From Setophaga petechia (taxonomy: Eukaryota; Chordata; Aves; Passeriformes; Parulidae): DNA of 64,000 bases. Below, piece after piece: positions 38,770 through 53,448 of this stretch. Location: positions 50,937,501-51,001,500 of the forward strand of contig JANCRA010000001.1 of NCBI GenBank assembly GCA_024362935.1, written 5' to 3'. A model generated the notes under the pieces. The model was not told the origin of the DNA, made no database searches, and was given only the letters and a program-made list of their open reading frames with translations. Position numbers and translations under genes: made by a program. Each line of letters starts with the position of its first letter. The stretch's first letter is position 1.

Positions 38770-38942
38770 ATGACCAAGCCCCCAGCGGAACGATCCAGCC
38801 AAATGTGCCTATTGCCACAACCAGGCCAGTCAGACGGAATGCCTCAAGTCAGCCTCCCATTACCAGACAGTGGTTCATGTGGGAAGGAGATGGATTTAGC
38901 AGATGAAATCTCCTTTGTTAACAATGATGTGTTTTTCTCCAG
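38770..38942 (+). CDS. FAM13A: FAM13A internal exon: post-GAP linker
   Basis: The exon is 173 nt and reads in phase 0 from its first base: M-T-K-P-P-A-E-R-S-S-Q, then QPGQSDGMPQVSLPLPDS, then EMDLADEISFVNNDVFFS plus two bases. Recalled human FAM13A has MPKPPPKTK and ELSDGIPQLSLRLS in this region, so the SDG-(I/M)-PQ-(L/V)-SL block anchors the match although the rest is poorly conserved, as expected of a disordered linker. The acceptor (CTTCTGTAG, after a T/C-rich stretch) ends at 38769 and the donor is CAG|GTTAGT at 38943. The leaving AG joins C of the exon at 62606 to make Ser. The initial ATG is an internal Met here, not a start codon. Confidence 0.9.
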
Positions 38943-41900
38943 GTTAGTGTTCTTTTTTTTTTTGATCTTTGTGTTTTTCTCTTTGCTTGTTTTGTCCCTG
39001 CATCTCTGGCTCTGGGTATTTTGAACACTTAAACAGGATACTGGGGTATAAGATAAATTAACGTGCCTTTTCTGGTTGAATCCACATGCTCCAAAGCCAG
39101 CTGTGTACTTTGGTTTGCCTCTCCAAGATAAAATTTCAAGCATATGAAGGTAGCTTGCTTGGTGAAGGAGTGCAGGTCGACAGGTGTGATCTACAGTCAG
39201 GCAATAGAAATTACCCCAAGCACAAGATGCAACCAAAATGTATCTCTTGAATAATCCAGTGTTTTTGATCTGCCCAGTTTAAGTCTTAACAGATGGCTGA
39301 CTTTATTCTCACTCTTAAATCCAAAAAACAAGGGGCTTTTGTAGGGTTTTCTCTTTCTGGTAAAAATTGTGCTACTGATAGTACTACTCCATTCAGACAA
39401 AATAGAAGAGTATGTGTAGAGAATCTGTAGAAGTATCTTTGTGAATTTATCTATGAGAGTCTGTTGGTGTAAAGCATCTATAAAAGTATCTATCTAAAAG
39501 AGTATTTTGAGTTTTGATTGCTGGCAGATTGTCAGTTAGGTGAACTGGTAATGGGCATTTTGCTTTCTTGTGAAGTCCTTCCCTGCACGTCAGGCTGAAC
39601 CGGGATCTTTTCATTATTCTCAGGATATTGAATTGAGTCTGCCATTTTCTCTCCTCTTGTGTCTAGTGCAGCACATGAGGGATTCAGGTTACTGTGGGAA
39701 ATTGCAGTGTGCTACTGAAATATAGAATTGGCCTGATGTGGGAAATAGTGCTATTCACTTGTCATGGAACAGAACACTGCAGTGTCCCAGCACACCAAGC
39801 AGGAACACAAAGCAGAGGCAGTGCTGCCAGACACGTAGCTGAGTGACTTCACTGTGTAAGCAGGAGATGTGTGCTATTCTCAGCACCAGAGCAGACAGTT
39901 TACGAGACAAGTTAGCAAATTATGCACTGACACTGAATTTTGGTTCATAGTAATGGTGGTGAAGCATAGATGTTGAATTTGGTTTCTAGCCCTTGGCAAG
40001 CACACATGCTCTTTAACTGTGTGTTTCACTCTCCTCAAGCTTCCCCAAAAATTCCTGCAGCCAGAACACATCATGTTTGTTTACATGGCTTCATCAATCC
40101 AGCTGCTTTTCACTGAGATGATTTAGAAATCAATGGTCAGAGCAGGTCACCTTGCAAATTGGAGAAGGCAATGCAGTTCTAGCAGCTAGACAGGGCCAGG
40201 CAGGTGGGGCTGTGGCAGAAGTTCCAGCCTCTGCTGTTGATGTGCTGGAGCCTGGCAGAGAGTGTGCCTGTAGTCTGCTATGTGTTCCCAGGTGTAAAGG
40301 GAAATGAAGTGCCCAAAGGTTGAAATAAAGAACTGCCAGGTCTTGTGTCTGGGAAGGTGTGTGTGACTGATGTACTCCATGAGGTACCCCAACAAACTGC
40401 CTTTCTTTTATGAGAACAGTCCCCAAACAAAGTAATTACTTGGTGTAGGGAATCCTGCTTTCCTGTCAATGTGCAATTGCTTAGAAGAGTACTGCTGAAG
40501 TATGGGACAGTTGGGCCAGTGCTGGCACAGGACATTAAGCATCAAATGAAATGTGTTTGTAATTAGGCAGAAGCCTGATCTTCATGCTTGGGCCTTGGGT
40601 TGAAAGATGTCTGCATCTCTTATTTTATCTGGGAATTAATTAACTGTAGAAATTAATTTTCTTGTAATCCCATTTTGTTCAAGAAAGCCCTAGTTTCCCA
40701 TCCTGTCACTCTTCTGTACATATTTACCTAATTGCATTGAATATCTATGCTGCCATTTGCTTCTGGTACTTTTTTGTCAGTGATCTGCTGCTTCTGCAGA
40801 AGGAGGAGTAGGTAGTGTTTGCTGTTTTCTTTGCAGCTTCAGGCTGGCAGGTTGTTGGGCAGGATGGGATGGAGAGAAGGCTGTGGACCAGGGGAAGAGC
40901 AGAAAGAGGTGGGGGACACCTGTCTGTGCAATGGGCACAAACCTTTATTCCCTGGCATCAGTGTAGAGCTCTGATATATCAGTAGTGGTTTTAAACCTGC
41001 TTTTGGCAGCATTGTGCCACTGCCATGTAATTTAAGCCCACAATGAACTATTACCTGGTGTTACTTCAGTGCAAGGCTATTATTAGGAGTTTTCACCTTT
41101 TTCAGCAGGAGGACTCTGGCATCTGACCTAGATTACAAAGTGCTTTGCAAACACACTGCTATTCTTGTTGGGGGGTTTTGTGTCACAAGGTACCAACAGT
41201 TCTAAAATAATTCTTATCATTAATTACATGTAATTACCAGATAAGTTTTAGTGAAATGACTGTATCTGCTCAACTATGATATGATCTTTGTTAGAAAAGA
41301 ATAAAGGTTGTTTTTGGCAGTGATAATCGTTTGCTGTTTCATGAAAATGCCTGTGGTTTGTTCCCTTTCCATGCTTAGATACCATGATATGGGTGGATTA
41401 GAAGAGGATGAAGGGCTACATAGAACAGTAGATGCAGAATTCCACTTTTAGCAGCTTTACAGGTGTAACAGTGAAGAAGTAACCACATACAATAAGCCCC
41501 TAAGACTGCCTCCAGCAAGGATTGCAATCTTCAATAAATTTTCCATCAGTTTCATTTGACACTAGAGCCTTCAGGGACAAACTAAAAGACTTCTGGTTGA
41601 TTAGTGATTTTTAATACTACTTAAAATGCCTCTTAATATGTGTCTTCATTCAGTTGTCCTCAAAATCAAGATCCACATATTCAGTAGCAACTACAGTTGT
41701 GACTAAGTCTTCTCTGACTTACCATTTTTTAAAAATACTGAAAGTCATACCTCCTTGCAGGTATTCCTCATTGCAGGAATTTTTTGAAGGTGCTGCTGTC
41801 ATCTGAAATATGCAATACATCAGTTGCAGTCATAACATTGCATACAGAGCATAAAATCTGTATCACCTTCTGTTCACAACAGTTATCTTAAGAAAATGTT

Positions 41901-44900
41901 ATAAGTTATGCTCTTTTTTTCTGAAAAAAAATAGCTGTATTAACTCTATATACCTGTAGTCCTCACTAGCACATAATGCATGTCTTGTTTTGAAAATTGC
42001 CTCATTATTATAGCTGTATGCCAAGGGCAAACTGCTAATTATGCAGAAGCAGAAAAGGACACCCGTGTGCAGCTCTTGAGTAAATTCAAAAACAGTGGAG
42101 AAAGAGAGAAAGGAAAGAAATAGAGAAGGGGCTGAAGAGACTGGTCCTCTGAAAAAATTATTAAAGTCTTTAGGCAGTATGCAACCTGTTGCTTACTTCT
42201 GTGAGTCTCATCTCATTTTATTGCAAGAGTTCCTGTGCAGAATTTCAGGGCCAAACCTGGGAGCCTGGGAACCAACCACACGCGTCCTTTGTCTTTACCT
42301 GGATGAGAGCCACAAGACGCACACGGCAGACTCAGGAGCTGGGGAAGGCAACAACCTTTGGAATGGAGAGTGGGCTGGAGGGAATGGGCCACCCTGGGGC
42401 CTTACCAGACCTTCAGTGAGAGGAGTCTGGAGTGGTCCTGCAGCTCTGTGAAGCTGAGTCCCTGTTTGGGTCCCTCTTTCTTTCTCTATCTAGAAGGAAG
42501 AAGTCAAAGCTCTGGTTCATAGATAACAGCAGTAGGAATTGGCATGATTTTGAATATGTTTAGAGGTACTACAACTTCAAATAACTGCTTCAAATAATAG
42601 ATTCAAATGGGTTCTACTTCAGGGTTAGATATCTTAAGACTTAGATGGATACAAAGGTAGGAGGGGTTCGTGCAAGCAATTCTCTCACCTTTCATGCTAA
42701 ACTTTGTATACAAGCATAGAGGAGAGAAGCCTTCAAGAGGGAGGGAAGATACTTCCTGCTGTTAAAATGTGAAGCAGGGGATTGAGGATGGTGAGCATAA
42801 ATGTCTTTCCTGATACTGGCACAGAGGTGCAAGCTGTCTGCAGACTTTGGTTGACACTATGCTGGATCTTTTGTCCAGGAAAGGGTACTGAAATATACTT
42901 TGCTGTTGTACATGTCTATCCTAGCACTTGCTGGAGCTGCATGTCTTTGCACTCCTGGGACTGTTTTGAAGAGGGATACCTCAGTAGGAGAGCATCCTGC
43001 TGTTTGTGGTGGTGTTAGTTCTGTGCATGGAAACATCAAAGGACTGCAGCTGAGTACCCATCCTTGCCTAGTAATGGTTGGGTGCTGGGGAATGGGTGTC
43101 ATGTATGGCAGACAGACTTTATGAAAAACACTGTGCAACTCCTCAGAGCCACAGCTTAGAGCAGCCACAGCGGTTGTTCAGTGAGCCAGCCTTCTGTATT
43201 TTGTAGCCAGGTCTTTGTGTGCCAGAGATCACAAATTCCTGTTTGTGACTGCCATCACAGCTGCAATGAGATTTGCCAGCGCAGATAACACTGTGCTGGC
43301 TTTCTAACACGTGCATGTTCTCAAAGAGAAGGTTTGTTTACACATCAACCTTTTGTTCACAAAATTCCTTATATCTGGCCTGCGTCCTGAAAATAAAGGA
43401 ACCTCATGCCTAGTACTGTGGTAGCATCCCTAAATTAAAGGGTTGGTTAATGTACCCTGCTGTGCCTCCTTCTTAATGATACTGTGTATTTTCACTGCTA
43501 GTTATTGAGGTATGAAAACATACATCTATTTGTACACTGAGAAGTTTGTGCTTACTGTAAACACTTTCCCTATTTATTGGCTTTCCTCTTAGCAGCTGAG
43601 GTTTAAAACCGAGGCAAGCCAAAACTTATCATTATTCTCTGGCATGTGATAAGAATTGGCCTGTTCTTGCCAGAACAAATCAAACAGGGGGGCTAGTGTT
43701 GTTTGCTTAGCTGACTGTTTTTGTTTAGGTTTGGGGTTTTTTGTTTTTGAAGTCTGTCATGCCAGTACATTCAGTCCCCATCAAAAGTAATAATTTGCCT
43801 TACCACTGAGGAGCCATGCTGCCTGGTTTACATAAGGGATTGCAGCCAGGCAGCAGGCAGGGCTATGCTGATTCTTCAAGAAAACCATTCAAGAAAGGGG
43901 TAAAGGTCTGGAATGTTGGTAGGGAGGTGGTAAGCGCAGTTGCCTTCTGCATCATTCAGCATGCAGCAGCCTCTGGCAGGTCCTGTTCTGAGCCCTCAGA
44001 GAGAACGTTTTATGTAAAGTGTTGTTACTTTTTGCCACTTTCTGCCTTTAGGTTGTGTTGAGTTAGTTTTTCCAAGCTGACTCATTTAACTTCGCGAGTA
44101 CATTTGTCTCCACCCTCCTATGCAATCAATTCCCTTCTTTCTTGCATTGTGGGATGCTGGCAGCAGGAGCTGCCTTACATAATGAGCTGTTAAGAAAAGC
44201 ATTTAGTTTTCTAAAAACACAAAGACATGTGATTTCTGTATCTCTCCAAGGCAGGTGACTGTGAATGGAAAATCAGGGTGTGGCCTGAGCTCTTCCTGGG
44301 TTCTTCTCCCCTGTCTATAGCCCAGATGTAATAACAGTTACAGACCCATGTAATTATGTAGATTTTTTCCATGCAAGTCACCTGGGTGGATTTCAGTGTA
44401 CTTTTCCAAGCATTTGACCTTTCTCTTCCACCCTGCACAGGTTACTCCTTCAAATTAGGCTTTGTCCATCACACAATTCTAACTTTCCTTTATAATTCTA
44501 GTAATTTTATCTTTGTCTCTCTTTGCAAGATTTACATGGTGACAAATTATGGCTTGTGGGATGTAGAATATTTTGAATCTGATGCCCTGACCTGTGCCAC
44601 AGAAGTGGAGGTTCATCATGTAAGCAAGAAGAATCATATATGAAACAAGGACGACTATTGGGGGTTGAAGGCACATACGCACTTTTATTGTCATAATGTG
44701 CATATGGAAACAAAACTTCTTCTTTCGGTCCACGAGCCAAGCCAAGCCATATTAGCTTTTCCTGTTTCCTGGGACAGCATCCAGCAGCCTTAGAAATCAG
44801 AAGGGGACTACAGTAAATTCACAGTAATTGACTAACAAAGCTGGAAGAAAATTACTCCCTTTCTGTACCTCAGGCATTGCTCTCTCAGCTAGAAGGATTT

Positions 44901-47900
44901 TTTATTTTGTTATCTGCTTTTGCTGTGAGGACGAAGTCCCTACATCTCATGAAGCTGATGGCTTTCTGCTACCAACTGGGTCACATAATAGATGTGCTGA
45001 GGAAATAAAGGACAAATATCTGTATGATTTTAAAGTAATTTTTAAACAAAAGGATATGAGACCTTTTAGTGGAGAACATACAGTGAATCATAAGGAATTT
45101 AGGCTAACTTTGGAAATCTTTGTGCTTTTAATATTCATGTGTATATAAACCAATATACCCATCACTAACCCGTGTTTCAAGCATGTAGGGAGGAAACAAA
45201 GCCTCTGCACTGTGACTTGACTTATTTTTACTTCAATAAGTAAGTAGTTCCCTCTCCTGTAGCTTCCTTAAGCTGTCTGCTGAAGTGCCTGGTCCATTGT
45301 TCAGAAGGGGAGGCTCAGCACAGAGTGCTTTTTTTCCATTAGCTTTGCAGAGCCAGCAGTTTTTGACCACCTGAGGCTGTGAGGTATTCCTTCCCCTGTG
45401 TCTCTCCAGAGGGGACCTGGGCCTGTGTCCTGCAGGCAGTCCCCACAGGAAGATCAGCAGGCAGAGGTCACTGGGTTCTCAGTCAGGTTTGTTTGCTGCT
45501 GCAATTTCCCGGTTCAGCTGGGAGAGCTGTGCGTTTGGACGCTGTGTTCAGCACGTTGCAGCGTAGGCTGCTGGGTTCAGCTGTGACTTCCTATGACACA
45601 CATGTATATTTTTATTCAAAGTGGTCAGCTGGCTGTCTAATAAGAAGCGGCTGAGTGTGGCATGGCAGAGTTGTCACTCACTGCTGCTGTCACTTTGCTT
45701 GCATTGGTTTGGCTCTGAGCTGTTTCAGCGTTGTAAAATCCTTCTCTTTCATGGTCAGTGGCCACGAGAGATTTCCTCTCCTTTTATCTGTTGTGAGGAG
45801 TGTGATCCCAAGCTGACTGCTTATCTACAAATGGCACTTCTCACATTGGCTCACTGCCTTCCTCCTGGCCAGAGAGGGTTGCAGTTAGGAAGTGTGAAGA
45901 TAGTTCTTTTCCTGTACCAAAGCTTTTCATTTTATTATGCACCTGCTGAAATAGTGTGTTTGTTCTAGGGATGCCTGCAGAGAGAGGCCACTAGGTAGTT
46001 GCAAAGAAAAAAACAAAAACTGCTTGGTTGTTAATGACTTCTAGTTGTTAAGGCTGTGACAGGACTCCTGGAAACAAAAGATTCCACCACCAATTCCTCA
46101 GGTCCTTTCACAGTCTCAAGCTCTGTATGTTCAGAAAGTTGGAGTCACATAGGGAGGGATTAATATCTAATAAAATAACAGTTTTTTTGTTCTGTGTTAT
46201 GCTTAGGAACTGTTTAGCCACTGTAAAATTATTTGGAGCACTACAAACATTACAACATATTTTATAAAATGTATAAATGTTTTCTTAAAAAAATCCCATC
46301 CTGAAATTTCAAAAAGTGTCAAATTGAAAAAAAAAATGAAATGACCATTGTTCTAACAGATCTATTGAGCATCACAGAAAAAAAAAAGTTTCCTCTAAAA
46401 TCTTGTTAGCTTTTGCTGGATATATGCTCCTTGAGTAGAAAATATGTTCTTTTCCCAAGACTCTGAGAGGTGGTTGGGAAGTTGAAAACTTACAGATCTT
46501 ACCCGTGTTGTTCTGAATGTTCCTGATGATGAACTCGTATGCTGAACTTGTTTTCCTGCAATGTCCACTTGTGCCAGTCCTGAAGTGGGACAGAAGGGTG
46601 TTTGCACAGCCTGGACACATACAGAGCAGCTAGGCTCAAAGCTGATGTTGCAAATGAGGGGTACAGCAGTGACCTGTGCTGATTAAACCCGGTATCTCTG
46701 TATCTGGCTGTGCATAAACAACCATTTGTTGTTTCTTGCTGTACACACAGCTGGGCCTAGGAAGAAGCCCCAAGGCTGACCTGAGAGGGCTGTGTTCTGC
46801 TCAAATGCAGTCAGGTTTCAATGGATCTGGTCAGAGTTGCCTTTAGCAGGATCTCCCTTGCTTCTGTGGCAGATGCATCTTGCAGCTCTAGGCAGAGAGC
46901 TTGAGTTATTCTCACTCAGCTCACTCTTGTTTTGTACTTCTCAGCCAGAGTCCATCTCTCCTGCCGAGTCATCTTTTTCCCACCAGCTCTCCCGGGAGCC
47001 AGGCTGGCCACTGGGGCACTGGTGCAAAGGGAGGACTCCTTTCAGTCACTTTGTCAGCTGGAGAAGAGGAGCTATTCCTGGAGGGTTTTTTCTGGAGGGT
47101 GACTCTGCCAGACTGCCTCCTTTGCCAACACAGACAGCAGTTTATCTTTCAGTGGAGTAAAAAGCCACGTGCAGCAAACGTGAATGGTGTGGCCTGTTCC
47201 TCTGCTTTCCTCAGCCCCTTCCCATATCCTTGTTTTTTGTGGAAACTATGAGCATGTCACTTGAAGGTGCTTTAGGAAGCAGGGAATATGAAGGGTGCAG
47301 AGGTATGGACTTCAAAGTATAGAAATTTTGTAGAGGATTGGAAGGATGTTTTTGGAAGATGGGAAAGTGTAAAAACAGTGACATTTTTGGTCATGGAGGG
47401 AGTACCAGGGACTCACTTACATTTCTTTAAACATTTTTGCTAACAAATAAATGCTTGTTCTTCATAATTTTCAATGACATTTTCATTGGTCTGAAACAGC
47501 TGGATTTTAAAAAAGCTTTTGTGCAAACAGTTTTATAGAAATAACAATTTAGTGTTTTAAAGAAATAACAATTGAGAAGAGTGAGAGAAATTTCATTGGG
47601 CACTAAAATTTAGATTAGCAGAGCTTTGGAGAAAGCCTACTTTGAAAATGACTTGTGCCAGACTGGACTGCTGCTTGTTTGCTTGCTCTCCCATGCTCTG
47701 GCACTTGCACTAACTGGTGCCGATGAAGAACCTAGTGACCTTGTCACTCAGCGTGCTTTACCCTGTTCCCACAGCAGATCAGCTGGCACAACCATTCATC
47801 ACTTGTTGCTTTCCCAGGAAACTCTTTAGGAACCTACTCCCAATCCTCCCCCTTCTCCAGGATGGAGGCCAATAAATAATTTCTGGGCTATCCCATGGGG

Positions 47901-48972
47901 TGAGAGTCCTTTGGAACAAGTTTAAGCAGCGGGCAGGTGGGTGTGGCAGTGCTTGCAAAGGACGCTGCTGTTTAATGAAGTGAAGCCACAGCAGCAAATC
48001 CAGGTCTCTAGGGAGCATGAGGTGTCCCTTGCAATGGGAAATGAACTTTTGTGCTTATCTGTTGGATGAGATCAGGAGTGCTGAGAACCTGAAATTCTGA
48101 GAAGCTTTCGGTTTGGTCCGTACTTTTCTCTTGTCCCTGCAAGTTTAAAAACCAGTTCTGGAATATGGTTCCTCCTTAACAGATTTTAAGTAGCTTAAAA
48201 AGTTTGAAAGGTAATTTGGCCTCTGAGTTGCAGGAGGGAACAGAAAAGCTATTGTACAAAAAAAAAAATAGTATATGCTCCACAGATATTCCAACAAGGC
48301 TTGTATTTCTATGCCAGTGCAAAAAATAAAAGGGGTAAAATTAAGCCAGCAGAGCATCCTGCTCCTCTTTTGGACAAGAGGAGTATCAGTTACAAAAATA
48401 AGAAAGAAAATTCTGCAAATTCCATCTAGACTGTATATGGCTTGGTGTTCCTAAACGGAGGCAACTGAAATATGTAAGAACATTGAAAATTCACTATAAT
48501 TATTGATGAATTAGATCAGTAGTTAAATATTCTCACCACTTTAAAATGTCTTAATTTCTACCCATAATTTGCCAGTCTTTGACTTCCAACCATTGAGTCT
48601 TCATCAGTTTGTGAGTACTAGGTCAAGTATTAAAATTTCCTGCATGCATCAATGATTTTCTTTAAAAAGCACTAAATGTCTAGGTTTAGTCTTTGTGTGC
48701 CCTTCATGGGTTGTCTCTTAGCACTCTTCAGTTTTTCACAACTTGCTTGGAAATGGGAATTCTTGAACTGATCAAAGTCTTTTCTAGCAACCAACCCAGC
48801 AGGAAATACAGACGTAACAGACCTTTTTGATGTAATACCCATGTTGATGTCTCTGAGGATGATGATGATAGTTTCTTCAGCCACACAGTCACTCTGGGCT
48901 TGTAAGTACGATGTTGTACCCCCGTCTTGCACATAGTTGCCAGATTTTGAAAGTTTTAATGCTGGCTTGCAC

Positions 48973-49044
48973 ACAACATACATAAAAACCACCATCATAC
49001 ATAAAAATATACCAGTATACATACATAAAAATAACCACCAGTAT
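48973..49044. repeat. Irregular CATACATAAAAA-type repeat
   Basis: Three or more imperfect copies of an ACATACATAAAAA-like unit with interleaved ACCACC and CCAGTATA pieces. It looks like a decayed simple repeat and has no coding meaning. Confidence 0.55.
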
Positions 49045-52000
49045 AATTTGACTTTTACTTACAAATCATTGGAACATCGTTAAGTGAAACAGGGCTGAGC
49101 AGCAGCTTTGCAAAGTCACCATTGCTATTTTAAACCTTTCTGAGGAGTCCCCTTTCACTAAATTATGCTTTTAATGTATTAGTTGGTCTTTCTTCCTGTT
49201 TGTGCCCTTTTGGAGGGGGCCTTTTTAATTGTCTGTCTGCTTTGTTTGGACTTGAAGGTCACAGTTTCCAAGTACAGTTTCTATTTACATGTGACTTGCT
49301 TATTTCCTATGTGCACACAAGTCTTCTGACTTGCAGGAGATTTTCAGGGTATTTATCTTTTATAATGGTAGATGTTCATATGCATAGATACTTTAAAGAG
49401 GAAAATGTACCTATTAATGTAATTATGTGTTCATAAATAAAGAAATTTTAAATTTTGTATTAGTAGTATTTTGAAAAGTACATTCTGTAATTTTCAGTCT
49501 GGCGATATCTTTCCTTTGCATTTCATGTTTCTGCCAGAGGGAAAATATAGCATAACTTAGTAAGCATTGTGGGAATAAATTGATGGTATTGAGTAGCATC
49601 CTGAAAGCCCTCAGATTTTGTCAGACTAGGAAAGATTCCCTTTCTTTTCTTTTTTTTTTATTTTTAATTTTTGAATAGTGTCTGATTTGTGCATGACTGT
49701 GCAGTGAAGCAAGGGATAACTGTTTTTCAGGAGGCAGACACAACCATATCCTGATAAAATCCATTATTTAGATCACATATCTTGTATCCTCTGGTGCTGC
49801 TCACAGATCCTCTTCTCTTGTTGCTTTGTATGCTGAGAAAATTACTTGGTGTGCAGCAAAGTATGAAAAGGAAAGAAAGAGGAGAAAGCACTTCTGTAAT
49901 GATGATTGACAGGAGACTTCCTTCCCAAATGTGCAGTTGTTCTTTAAACTTTAATGGAGAAAAGTGATTATTCATATTTAGTTCCAGCCAGTGTTTTTCT
50001 TCCTTTGTTGAAACTCAGTAAGAAATTTACAAATCAAATAGTTTGAACACAGGTGTTGCCTTGGTGTAGGTGCTGAAGTGTGGCAGTATGTGTTGGTATT
50101 TCAAGGGACTTTACCATTTTTATTGTTATTTGCTGTCTATTTTCATGAAGTGTTCTCAATACACTAGGGAGCATAGAGTCAATGGAGAGGATGCTGTGCC
50201 TGTCTTGAGAGAGGGTTTTTCCTCATCCTCTGTTTCTGTAGTTGGTGGTACCATAAAGGGCTTCTGTGGAGCGTTGTTGGTGCCAACAGATGAGTTTGGC
50301 CTTTCTGAGTAATATAAATACAAGAACTATATGAACTTGCAGAAGAGGTTTTGTCTTTGTTTAACATGGGAGAACAAATGCAACAAGGACAAGCAAATCC
50401 AAACCAGAATGTTGTATAATCCCAGGTTTTATGTGTGCTAGCCCAGCCTGAGTTTATACAAGTTAAAAAAAGGCATAAGAGAGCAAGGGGAGGGTAGGAA
50501 TTCCTGCCTCTGACAAATAGCAAGTTGGTTTTACCGTCAACATCTGTGTGAAGGAAGTGGAATTGTTTGGAGATAAGACTGCAGCTTTCTGGCTGCTTTT
50601 GTCTGCCTGCTCTGTGCCACAAATAAATCACTTGTGGTCCCTACACATGAACAGGAGAGGTGAAGAATTAAGATTTGTGTTCTTGTTCAGCAGCTGAGAG
50701 ATTCAAAAGGCCCTTTGAGACAGTGTGAACTGACCTAAGGTGGCATGCATCCTGTACTACCACTTTTACCAATGGTTGGCCACAGTCCTCAAAAGGAGTT
50801 TTAAAAATTTCACTCTGACATTTCTCCATGTTAAAATCTTTTGTTGCAGTGTCTGCAGCTGCTCTCAAAGTAATTAAGCCTTTGGGAAACCAGCAGTGCT
50901 TGCAACCAGCTAGCATTTTTTCAGCTTTGGTCACCTTTCTTTCAGTGATTGCTGAAGTTGCGTGCCAGTAGGTGCAGGGAAACATGAGCTCCTGTGCCTC
51001 TTAGTTTTGATGGTTTTGGCAGTGCTGAAAGAGACATACGAGGATGCAAATGAGAAAGCTGATACCCATTGAGGGGACTGCAAAAGAAGAGAACAGAAAC
51101 AAAAGGTGGATCTGAAGGTGCTGAGGGCACAAGGAGCCCTGCAACTTTACTGTTGGCATCTGGTTAATTTTAGCATGATACCACAAGCTAACCTTCTTCA
51201 CTGATGCTAATCCATAAATTAATCTTTCTGGTTATTACAGCATCTCTTTTTGTTAGTGAATAATTGTCAAGGAGCTTAGTACTTTCAAGCTTATTTATAC
51301 AAGCAAGTCCCGTGGAAGTTATGACAGAATAGCTAGTGTATAAATTAATAGTACAGCAACTATTTGAGTTATTCCACTTCTGTTTATTCAGCAAGCTGCT
51401 CTGGAGATCCCTGACTCCTTGCCCATGTAGATGGGTCCTTAGTTAAATATGGAAAATTAAGGTTTTTTTAATGCCATCCCGATGGTAACACTCAGTTTAT
51501 AGAAGTGTAATAAACTATGAATAATTGTGTGTGTATAAAAAAAAGACTGGCCAGGAAAAGTCAATTTGATTTATTGTCGAACTGTGAAATAGTACAAGAT
51601 GCTTTTGTTTTATACTGAAGTAGTTTTATGTATCAGAGTGAAATCTCTCATAGTTTTAGTTGCTTATGAGCACATATGGTGCATTTAATTTAACAGGAAG
51701 TTATCAAGATACTCATTTGATTGTGATGGGTAAGAGCAGTCCAGATCCATGATGGCAGAGTGCTTTAATCAGCATTGCTGACTTTACTAAAAAGAGGCCC
51801 TGTGCTGTGCCTGGCATGACTGTCACAGCAGAACAGGCTTGTGCTGAGGCAGTGGGCAGAAGCATTACTAATGCACTTCTTCCAGTCAGCCAGCTGACAG
51901 GAGCAGATATTAAACAGCTCAGGGTACTGAAGCAAAGCCACGTCTCAATTGACCCCCGTGGTCTCTACTCCGTGCCGCTGCTTTCTGAGGCTGCAGCTGC

Positions 52001-53305
52001 CCGCTGCTCTGATTTCGACAGAAAATGCCCCTGCTAGCAAGGGTCAGGATCTATTGGGCATCCCTGTGAAATGTCTGATACCCTCTGCTAACCTGGGAAT
52101 GTTGGCTGCTTCTCCAGAAAGCTGGTGTGCCTCATGTTTGGTTTGCATGACCTACATCTCTACAGAAGTGTTAAACATACAGGTATTAAGCTCCTGCCTC
52201 AGCTTTCTCCCAAGTCCAGCACTAATCCTCTCTAGGATTGAACGGGGTGCTACTTCCAATATTGACTTTGAGTTTTTGAAGATTGACATGTGCCATTATG
52301 TTTGTACCACCTAAAGTGTTGAAAGGACACTGTTAGTCCCCTTTGTCAGATTAGGATCATCCCTTTCCCCATCACACCAAGTATGCAATGTGATAACATT
52401 GTTCACAGGTGGGGCAGCAGCAGAAGTGTTTCTGTCCAATGTTGGGGGAAACGGAGAGCAATTCCTCAGGGCTTCTGGGCAGAGGAGCTGCAAAGGTGAA
52501 AAGTAAAACCCTGGGTATGCTCATTCCGTAGCCGTTAAATGTTTCGGTGCAAGACCTCAGTGATTTTGTGCTGTGCATTTTTTGAAGGCTGCTGTGTCCT
52601 GGTAAGTAACACACCCTTTGTCGGGTGCTTTTGCCACCGCTCTTCCCAACCCCAAAATTCTGCCCAATGGAATGCTGTGATTTGTTGTTTCAGAGCAGTA
52701 TTTGGTCTGCAGCCACAGATGTAGAAGCAGGAGTGCTTGAGAACAGCCCACTGGGAACATGAGTTGCCTCTTCAGTTCAGATATTAAGGGAAGAAGAGTT
52801 CTCTTTGTAGTGGGTCGGAACTGGGTGGCCAGCTACAGCACAAACCTTTCAAACCGCGGTAGTATGTACCGCAGAAGGGATCAAGTTCAGAGGTTTTGCC
52901 AGCCCTGCTAGGCACCGATCCATTGTAAAGGTGTGTGAAGGCAGAGCCAGAGCAGCCCCGCTAGTGTCGTGGAGCTCTGCGGGGCTCTGTGTGCCCGGGG
53001 CACCGCGCCTGCCCTTCCCGGAGCGCAGCGTCGGGAGGGAGCTCGGGAGAGACTGCATTGCACCCTGGGCGAGTTTAGGGAGAAGGGCGGTGGGTCACTG
53101 AAGGGGATACAGAAGACTTTGTGCAGTCTTTCTGTTGAAAGGAGCCATTAGCCCTGAGCTTGTGGCATTTTTTGCAGGCCCAGAACCAACTGTACATCAG
53201 AAGGCTCTTTTGGTTAACCTGTGCCTGCCGAGCCCGGTGGGGCGAGCAGGGACAGGGGCCGCGGCGGGTGTCGCAGCTGGGGGCCGGGCCGGGGCTCTGG
53301 GCGCT

Positions 53306-53313
53306 GGGGCGGG
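53306..53313 (+). promoter_or_regulatory. GC box (Sp1/KLF-type site) GGGGCGGG
   Basis: A perfect GC-box core lies about 135 nt upstream of the first ATG of the short isoform, within the densest part of the CpG island. It is the clearest single factor site in the island; occupancy is an inference. Confidence 0.55.
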
Positions 53314-53448
53314 CCCTCGCCAGCCGCCAACCCGGGCCCGGCCGCCCCTTCGCCCCTCCCCGGGGCCGGGCGCTCCCCGCGGCCAAGCGCTGGCGGCGCT
53401 GCGGGCGCAGCGAGAGGCGCGGCGGGCAGCCGGGCGGGCAGCGGCTCC

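Noticed and set aside
38770..38772. ATG at the exon start as a translation start
   Set aside because: It directly follows a strong acceptor and aligns with an internal Met of the FAM13A linker (MPKPPP in human), so it is an internal residue.
44371..44643. Open frame with a gene-like stretch KIYMVTNYGLWDVEYF
   Set aside because: No family is recognised, and a possible acceptor before it lacks a matching donor in a phase compatible with FAM13A.
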